IMG/VR virus record: IMGVR_UViG_3300021425_003774
Span: 1 to 54,913 of that record
Strand: one strand, 5' to 3'
DNA length: 54,913 bases
Origin: a virus
This document shows, one piece after another, positions 1 through 9,000 of the stretch (position 1 is its first letter; each line of letters begins with the position of its first letter). Position numbers and translations under genes: made by a program. The notes under the pieces were generated by a model, which did no database searches, had not been told where the DNA came from, and saw nothing but the letters and a program-made list of their open reading frames with translations.

Positions 1-3000
1 TCCAGATTCGCAATATTGGGACAGGCGATTATTCAATCACAAATCCTCAGCAAGGAAATAGTATTGAATTTTATGACGGTACCGCAGGTATTGTTATTAA
101 ATATGCAGGCTCAAATAAATTAGCATTTACAAGTACAGGAACTGATTTTACAGGTCTTGCTACTACAACGATTGAAGGTAATCGTATTCTTACAACTGCA
201 GATGAAGGTGCAGGTAATGGATTAGATGCTGATACCGTTGATGGATTACAAGCAAGCCAATTCTTAAGATCTGATATTGCTGATACTGCAGCAGGAACAA
301 TTACTTTCTCACAAGATATTAATGTTGATGGGAATGCACAAATTGACGGAACACTCACCGTTGACCAAGGTGCATTATTTAAAGCATTACTTAGAACACA
401 ACAAAATTTACAAGTTGATGGTAATGCAGTTATTGATGGTGATCTTACTGTTTCAGGTAATACTACTTATGTAAATACCGAAGAGATATTACTCTCTGAT
501 AATATTATTACTCTTAATGCAAACTATACAGGCGGTTCTCCAACAGAGAATGGCGGTATTGAAGTTGAGCGTGGTATTCTTGCTAATGCAAAACTTGTAT
601 GGAATGAAGCATCAGATTATTGGCAATTAGAGGCAAATTCTCAAGTCATTGGTCGAATCATTACAACTGCAGACGAAGGTTCAGGAAATGGATTTGATGC
701 TGATACTGTTGATGGATTAGAAGCAGCTCAGTTCCTTCGTAGTGATGCAGACGATACTGCCACAGGTAATATAACCATTGAAGGCGATCTTACAATTGGA
801 GATAACGCAGGTCCTGCTCAAATCATATTTGATGGTAATGGAATAAACAGAACATTATATCAAGCAGCAGGTGAAATAGGATTCTTAAATTCTTCAGCCA
901 ACTGGGCAATGAAATCGGATGTTGATGGCGATCTTGAAGTTGAAAGAGATGTTGAAGCAGGCAGAGATGTAATTGCACAAGATGACATAACAGCCACTAC
1001 AGGTAATATAGCAGCAACTGCAGGCAATGTAACGGCAGGTGCTGATGTTACTGCACAGAATAATATAACAGCCACAACAGGAAACATTACAGCTTCCGCA
1101 GGAAATATCGCAGCAACAGTTGGTGATGTAACCGCAGGAGACGATGTAACTGCAGGCGATAGTATTACTGCCCAAAATAATATTACAGCCACAACAGGAA
1201 ACATTACAGCAACAGCAGGTTCAGTAGATGCAGGAACATCTGTATCGGCAGGAACAACGGTCACAGCAGGAACCGATGTAATTGGACAAAGATTTGTAGA
1301 TGCAGATGATAATTCTTATCTTGTAAATCCTGCTGGTGATTCAGTAATGAATACCATTGATATTGACGATTATGTTCGTCACAATGGTGATACAAATACC
1401 TATATAGGATTCAGTGCAGAAGATACAGTTGTTGTCGGTGCAAGTGGTACAAATAGATTAACAATTACTCCTTCAGCAGTTACAGCATCGGTTGATGTAT
1501 ACGGTCCAAGATTTATTGACACAGATAATAATACATATCTTGTTGACCCAGCAGGTACTTCAGTCATTAATGATATATCCTTAGTTGGTGAAATCATTCA
1601 CGATGGCGATACTAATACATATTTAAATTTTGTCGCAGCAGATCAATTTGAAATCGTAACAGGCGGTGGACAAAGAGTATTAGTTAAAAATACCGGCGTT
1701 GATATTACAGGCGATCTTGATGTAAGTGGAAATATTACAGCAGTAGATGGTACATTCACTGGTGACCTATCAGCATCAAGATTTGTTGATTCTGACAACA
1801 CAAACTATTTCTTAGATCCTAATTCTGATTCTGTATTACACTCAATCGGTATTGATGATTATATTGTTCATAATGGTGATTCAAATACTTATCTTGGATT
1901 TGATGGTAATGATAATATTGTATTCCATACAGCAGGCGCTGAAAGATTTGAAATTAATGCAACAAATATCACAGGTACTGTTGATGGCATATTCCCGAAC
2001 TTATTTGCTTCAAGATATTACGATTCACAGAACGCAACATATTATTTAGACCCAGCAAGTAATTCAAGATTAAATGGAATAGGTCTTGTTGGTACTATAT
2101 TCCACGACGGTGATACAGATACTTTCATTCACTTTGATGCTGCCAACTCAATAGAATTTGTCGCAGGCGGAAATCAACGATTCCTTGTGCAAGGTACATA
2201 CGCATTAGCAACTAATCAAATGCGTTCACCTATCTATTACGATAGTAATAACACAAATTATTACGGCGACTTTGCATCTACTTCTCAGATGGCACAAATT
2301 GATATTGATAGTTATATTCGTCATCGTGGTGATACAAACACTTATCTTGGCTTTGATGCAAACGATAGTATTACATTCGTAACAGGTGGTGCTGAACGAG
2401 TAAATATTACTGATTCGTTATCAACATTCTATCAGCCTGTTACTGTTCAAGGCGCAGTCACTGCAGACAGATTTGTTGATAGACAAAATGCATCTTATTA
2501 TGTTAATCCTGCTGATGCAGGTTTAGCAGCAACATTTGCTGGTGGTATTCGTATTAATGCAATTTCTAATTATACTCGTTATGATGATAATTCAGGTGAC
2601 GGTGGTATTGCATTAGCAGGTCCTTCTGATATTACTGGCACAAGTGGCACAACCGTAGCAATTAGTGGTCAATACACTTCAGGCTATGCGTTGATGTATC
2701 TCAACAGAATTGACCCAACAGCCAATCCTTTTAATGGTGGTAATAGATTTATAGAATTCAGAGCTGATGGTGCAACTGGTGGATCAATCCGCGGTGACAG
2801 TTCTGGAAACATATATCAGATATTACAGTCAGGAACCAATTGGGGATTCTGGACATCGGGAGCAAGTGAAGCATTAATTGTTGATGATAGCGGAAACGTT
2901 ATGATCTCAAACTCAACTGCTCCAACATATACAACAGGTGATAATACTCCAGTAGTTGGCGGAGCACTTACCACAAGTAAATTACATATTGGCGGTTCAA

Positions 3001-6000
3001 TTCAATTAGCAAATAACGATGATGCTATTGTAATTGGTCGTGGTACAGCAACATTCCTTAAAGACGAAGAATTAGGATTTGGTTGGGGCGGTGGTTGGTA
3101 TATGCTTGATGGTACATATATTCGTGCCAGAAACAATAAGCATATTTACACAACAGGCTCATACTACGGTAACGTTTATTACTCATATCAAAATACTGCT
3201 TATTATGCTGACCCAGATGGTTATTCACAATTTGCTGGTTTAGATGTTGATGATTATATCAGACATCGCGGTGATACAAATACATTCCTTCGTTTCCCAT
3301 CGAATGATTTTATAACACTTGGTACAAATAATACTGCAAGACTTAATATATCAAACTCTACTGTAAGAGCAAGAAACAAATTTGAAGTTTACGGTCCTGG
3401 TATTGAAATACAAAAAGGAAGTAATGGCGGTGGTGTAGGACTTACAGTATCAGACCAAAACAGTGGAGAGAATCCAGGATTAAGTGGATTACAGCAAGGT
3501 TCTATTTTATTCTATCATTCTGATGGTGCCGTCACTACAGGTTCAAGCGCTGCTTGGTATTTCAATTCATCAGAAGCAACTACTCATTACGTATTTGGAA
3601 CAAACAGCGGAGCAGCTGGTGGTAATCTTGTCCCAATCGTTACCAACTCTGGTAGTTTAGGTAATTCAAGTTATCGTTGGGGTTCATTATACGCAGGAAC
3701 AGGTAATTTCTCAGGTGATGTAACTGGTAATAATGCTTACTTCTATCGTTACTATGATAGGAATGATGCAACATATTATGCTGACCCAGCAGGTACTTCT
3801 TATCAACAGTATATGAATATTAATGTTGGTAACGAAAACACAGGTGGTGCAAACTCAAGTACTATCGGATTGATGATGAGAGGTAATTACAATAGTAATA
3901 CCTGGGCTCATAAATTCCATAAGTATGACCACGGTGGCGGAGTACCGATTTACTTATCAGAAACAATTGGTACTGGAGCATGGCAAGCAGTTCAAAGATG
4001 GGGATCATATACAGGAAACTCATTTAAGTCGCAAATATTTGGTACTCTAAAAGTTGATACAAATATTCATACACCAATATTGTATGATTCAGATAACTCT
4101 GGATATTATGTAAATCCAGCCGGCTCATCAAGAATGGATACAATTACTCTTGATGGCAATGCGGTTGTATTGAGGGAACCGACTGGTGACTATGGCTCTC
4201 TTGCAGTTGATGGCGGTGGAAGAAATGGATATGAAGGATTCTCAATCGGTGGTCGTTCTGTCTTTATGCATAACAATGCCGGCCGAACAGGTATTTACAA
4301 TGATGTAGATAATGAATGGTTCTGGTATGCAGACCGAAACTCTTCAATGCGATTAATGTTTAATGGCGGCGAACAGGCAAGAACAGAAAGTGGATACTTC
4401 TTAGCAAATAATCAGATTCGTTCACCAATCTTCTACGATTCAAATAATACAGGCTATTACGTAGATCCTAATAATACATCAAGATTCAACGCAGTTCAAG
4501 CATTAAGATATTACTTTAACCACGCAACCACATATTATGCCGATGCAGCATCAGGTGATTATGGTTCAATGGAAGTTGGTGGTCAGAAGAATGGTTGGGC
4601 AGGATATTCTATTGCTGGTCAATGGGTGTTAATGTCTCCGGGTGCTGACCGCGTTGGCATATACAACGATACTGATAATGAATGGAGTCAGCAGTGGTAC
4701 AGAAATTCATATACACTGTTATACTTTAACGGTATACAACAAGCACAAACAGCAAATGGTTACTTCCTCGCAAATAATCAAATGCGAGCACCAATCTACT
4801 ATGATTCAAATAATACAGCTTACTTTGGTCATTTTGATGATCGCTCGAGAATGCGTACTCTTGAGCTTGGTATCAATGCGTTAACAAGTTCTGGTAGTTA
4901 TGCTTTAGGTATTAGTCATAACAATAGATACTCAATAGGTTTCCGTAATACAAATATTAATGGAAATTATCCTTGGTTAGTACACGACAATTTTAACTTT
5001 AACCAAAAAGGAAATAGAGATGCATTTATTGTTCACTTCAATGGATTGGGCGATAGATTAAATCTTACAGAAGACGGTGACTTACTTATCTCTGGAGAGA
5101 TGGCAGCTTCAAATTACAACCTTAGTGGTGGTAATGAAAACATATCGTTAAGTAAATTATATACTCGTGGTGCTGCCGATGAAACACTCTTTGATGGTAC
5201 AATGTACTTTGAGAAACGTGTTATTCAGAATATGCAAGGCGCTGAAGATTATACTACAAACGTTACATCAGAATTTGTTAAATCGCCTGATGCTCCAGGC
5301 GGATCTTCTTATGTATTAAGAACATCTGCATATAGAACCTTCTATTCAGATTATGTTGAAGTAGAACCTGGTGAAGAAGTATTTGGTGAAATTCACGCAA
5401 GAAGAATATCAGGTTCAGGTGGTCTACTTTATTATGGTATTGAAAGATTTGATAAAGATAAAAGACCAATTGCTGGTAATACAGGTACAACATACTTTGT
5501 CACCGGCGGTAATAATGTAACAAGTACATCTTGGCAGACATTTAGAAATCACACAACAATTCCGACATCTCATACTCCATATAATGGCTCAGATGGTGGC
5601 GGTGTAAGATATGTCAGATTAAGAATTCTTTATAACTATAATTCTGGTGGAGCTCTTCGTGAGTTCACAATGCCAATTCTGAAGAGAGTTAATTATCATT
5701 CAAATATTAGAACTGATTATGATATTTTTGCTAGCAGATTATATTCATATCAGAATACAGGTTTTTATATTGACCCAGACAATACGTCAATTATTAATGA
5801 CTTGACTGCTGACCAAATAACTGCTAACATTTATTACGATAGAGGAAACACCGCATACTATAACGATCCTGCGTCTAATTCTAATACTGTAAAACAAACA
5901 ATGCAAGAGTTGGTTGTTGATGCAGGTGGAAGAAATAATAGTAATGATGCAACTGCTTACTTCTCTGCAACCAATAATAATGATTGGGGAGTAATAATTA

Positions 6001-9000
6001 ATAAGAACCGTAGTGCAGCTACTGAATACGGTTTAGATGTTCGTATGGGTTCATCTCATAGTTACGGAATCAGATTATTAGCAGGCGGTACTGAAAGATA
6101 TAGATTAAACAATACATATATGTGGCATAGAGGTCAGTCACGTGCACCGATCTTCTATGATTCAGATAACACCGCATATTACACAGACCCAGCATCTGAA
6201 TCTAGAATTAATACATTAAGAACTGCAGGTCGAGTTGTAATTGGCGGTACATTCCAAAACAACCCTTATAACTCAGTATCATCTACAAGACTACACTTTG
6301 GTGGTGGTAACTCTGATGCGAATGGTAACTATTACATTGGTACAAACTTAGAAAACTATAATGGTAATTATACCAAGCTTGATTTAAGATGGCATACAGG
6401 TATTCGTATGGGTGCTCAGGCAGTCTACGGTGGTACTCGTATATACAACAACGAAGATTTAAGTACTCTGTTATTCTCTGTTGGTCGAAGTGATACACAT
6501 ACTCGTGTTGAAAGTGGTAACTTATATGTAATGAATGGAGATGCAAGAGCTCAAATATTCTATGACATTCAAGATACTAACTGGTATGCAAATCCAAATG
6601 GTACTTCAAGATTCAGAGAATTGGATGTTGAAAACAATGGAAGTCAGGAAGTATTTAGAGCATATAGATATGGCTCAGGTCCAGGAAACTATACTGCAGC
6701 AAGGACAATTAACCAATACGGTAATCACTCTTGGGGTATTGTTCACGAGTTTAGAATCGGTGAACCTGGCTCACAAAGCGTACCTGGTGGAACTGACAGA
6801 CCTTCTATTATGTTCTCAACTGGATATAATTCAACAACTTGGTCGGTTGGTTTCGGTTATGTAGATAACGATTTCAGAATCAAACAAAATCACGGTCATA
6901 TCAATCAATCTTGGGGTACTGAGAGATTTAGAATTAATACAAGTGGTGAAGTTATTATTGGAAATAACTTCTATGGTACCAATGCTTACTTCAACCGTTA
7001 TTATGACAGAAACAATACTGGATATTATGCTGACCCAGCAAGTACATCTGTATTTAATGCAATGATATTTAATGGTGACGTTGATTTCAACGGTGGTGCC
7101 AATGCGATTAATATTACAAGTTCTGATATTCGTTCAGACGGTAATTCAAGTTGGACAGGTAACCCAGGAGCTGGTGTATTAAAAATACAAGCTCATAGTA
7201 ATAGATGGTATATTGTATCTAACGGCAACTCAAATAGAATTGTTCAGTTCAGACAAAACGGTACCGACAGATCTTATATTGCCAATGACGGTAGATTACA
7301 TGGTGTTGGTGGTACAGGTTCTCAAGATTGGAGAGCTCCAATATTCTATGATAATAACGACACTGGTTATTACATGGATCCGAACTCTACTTCAAACTCT
7401 GCAATAAGACAAAGAGGTGGAACATTACACGGTCCTAATACAACTTGGGGACAATATCTATATGTTGGTGGTAATGGACATTGGACTGGCGCTTATGCTT
7501 CAGTAGCAGCAACAAATGGTAACTTACACCTTGATGCAAGGGCAGGATACAGTATATACTTGAACAACTATGTTGGTGGTCAAACATACAACATAGGTAA
7601 CTTCTATTCAGACAGATACTACGATAGAAATAATACATCTTACTACGGTGACTTTGCTTCTACTTCATATATGAATGATGTAAGAGCTAACATATTCTAC
7701 GAACGTGAAAATACAGCATACTACTTTGGTTCAAGCCAAGGTGATGCAAGAATGCGTGATGTCAGATTCAATCAAGTAAGAGTTGAAAACGGTGCAACAA
7801 TTGAATCAGTAAATGGTGCTGGTAGAATTTACATGGGTGGTAACTTCCACATAGATGCACAGAACGGTTTAGATCTTTACCTCAACTATTATTCTGGTCG
7901 AAGAACAAGAATGTTCTATACTTCGAACAGAGAAGGCGCAAGACTCGATACGAATGGTATTTTCTACGCATTCAGTCAAATACGTACACCATTAATTTAC
8001 GACTATAATAATACTGGTTACTATCTTGATATGAATAACAACTCAAGGTTTAACGACCTTCAGTTGAGAGGATTATATGTAACCACACGTTATCATACAG
8101 GTTCTGACTTTACAGCAGGTACTCTTGTTCAAACAAGTATTCCTGCGACGGCAACTAACGGTGCTTCGTTCGTACTTGAGGCAACAGGTAAATCTTATTC
8201 AGGTGATCCGCCATTCATGTTCACCGCACAAGGTTACTTGTATGCTAATACTATTATTAACTATTCAGGTCAACACATTGGTAAAGCTGGTTTCGGCACA
8301 ATGTATATGTTCCAATACAATGGAGTATTATGTTTCTGGTGGCCAAGAGTATCTTATTGGAACTCCTTCGCCGTTCACGTAAGAAATGCAAACGGTGATG
8401 ATAGAAACTTAGTCACAAGTATTACAAACTCAGGATTACCTGGCGGAAGAACTAAAGAACGTCAAGTAGCAATGCGTACTACCGCAATGTACAATGTTAA
8501 CATTGGTACAGGTGATATGTATGCAACACGTTATTACGATAGCAACAATACATTCTATTATGGAGACTTTGCTTCAACATCAAGAATCAACGCATCCAAT
8601 AATTACGGTTATTTAACATTCCAAAATTATGGTGTTGGTGTTACAGGTACTTATACATCCACAAGATTACAACAAGTATTCGCAATGGGTTCATCATACA
8701 GATTACCTGCTGATGGTAACTCTACAGCAAATATGTATGGTATTGCTTGGTCGCATCCAAACGCTGGTTCTAAAGGTGGTGCCAATCAGTTAAACGATCA
8801 CGGTATGTTAATTATTAACAATGGTTCGTTTAGAGCTGCGATATCAAGTAGAGCAGTATTCTCTGCTGATATTCGTTCGCCAATATTCTATGATTGGAAT
8901 AACACCGGCTATTATGTCAATCCAGCCGGCAATTCTCAATTAAGCGCAGTATATGCTAACAATTGGTTCAGAGCCCAAGGTGGAACTGGTCTTTACTTCC

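Noticed and set aside
860-1264. Long ORFs on the minus strand opposite the fibre repeats
   Set aside because: They mirror the repetitive coding strand, lack ribosome sites and have low-complexity products. They are shadows of the fibre frame.
960-1290. CRISPR array
   Set aside because: The repeats are in frame, short, imperfect and without unique spacers of constant length. They encode a protein repeat.
6283-6546. Minus-strand ORFs within the fibre (also 5278-5493, 8968-9249)
   Set aside because: Products rich in His, Tyr, Leu and Gln arise from antisense reading of the Asn/Thr/Tyr repeats; no start signals.
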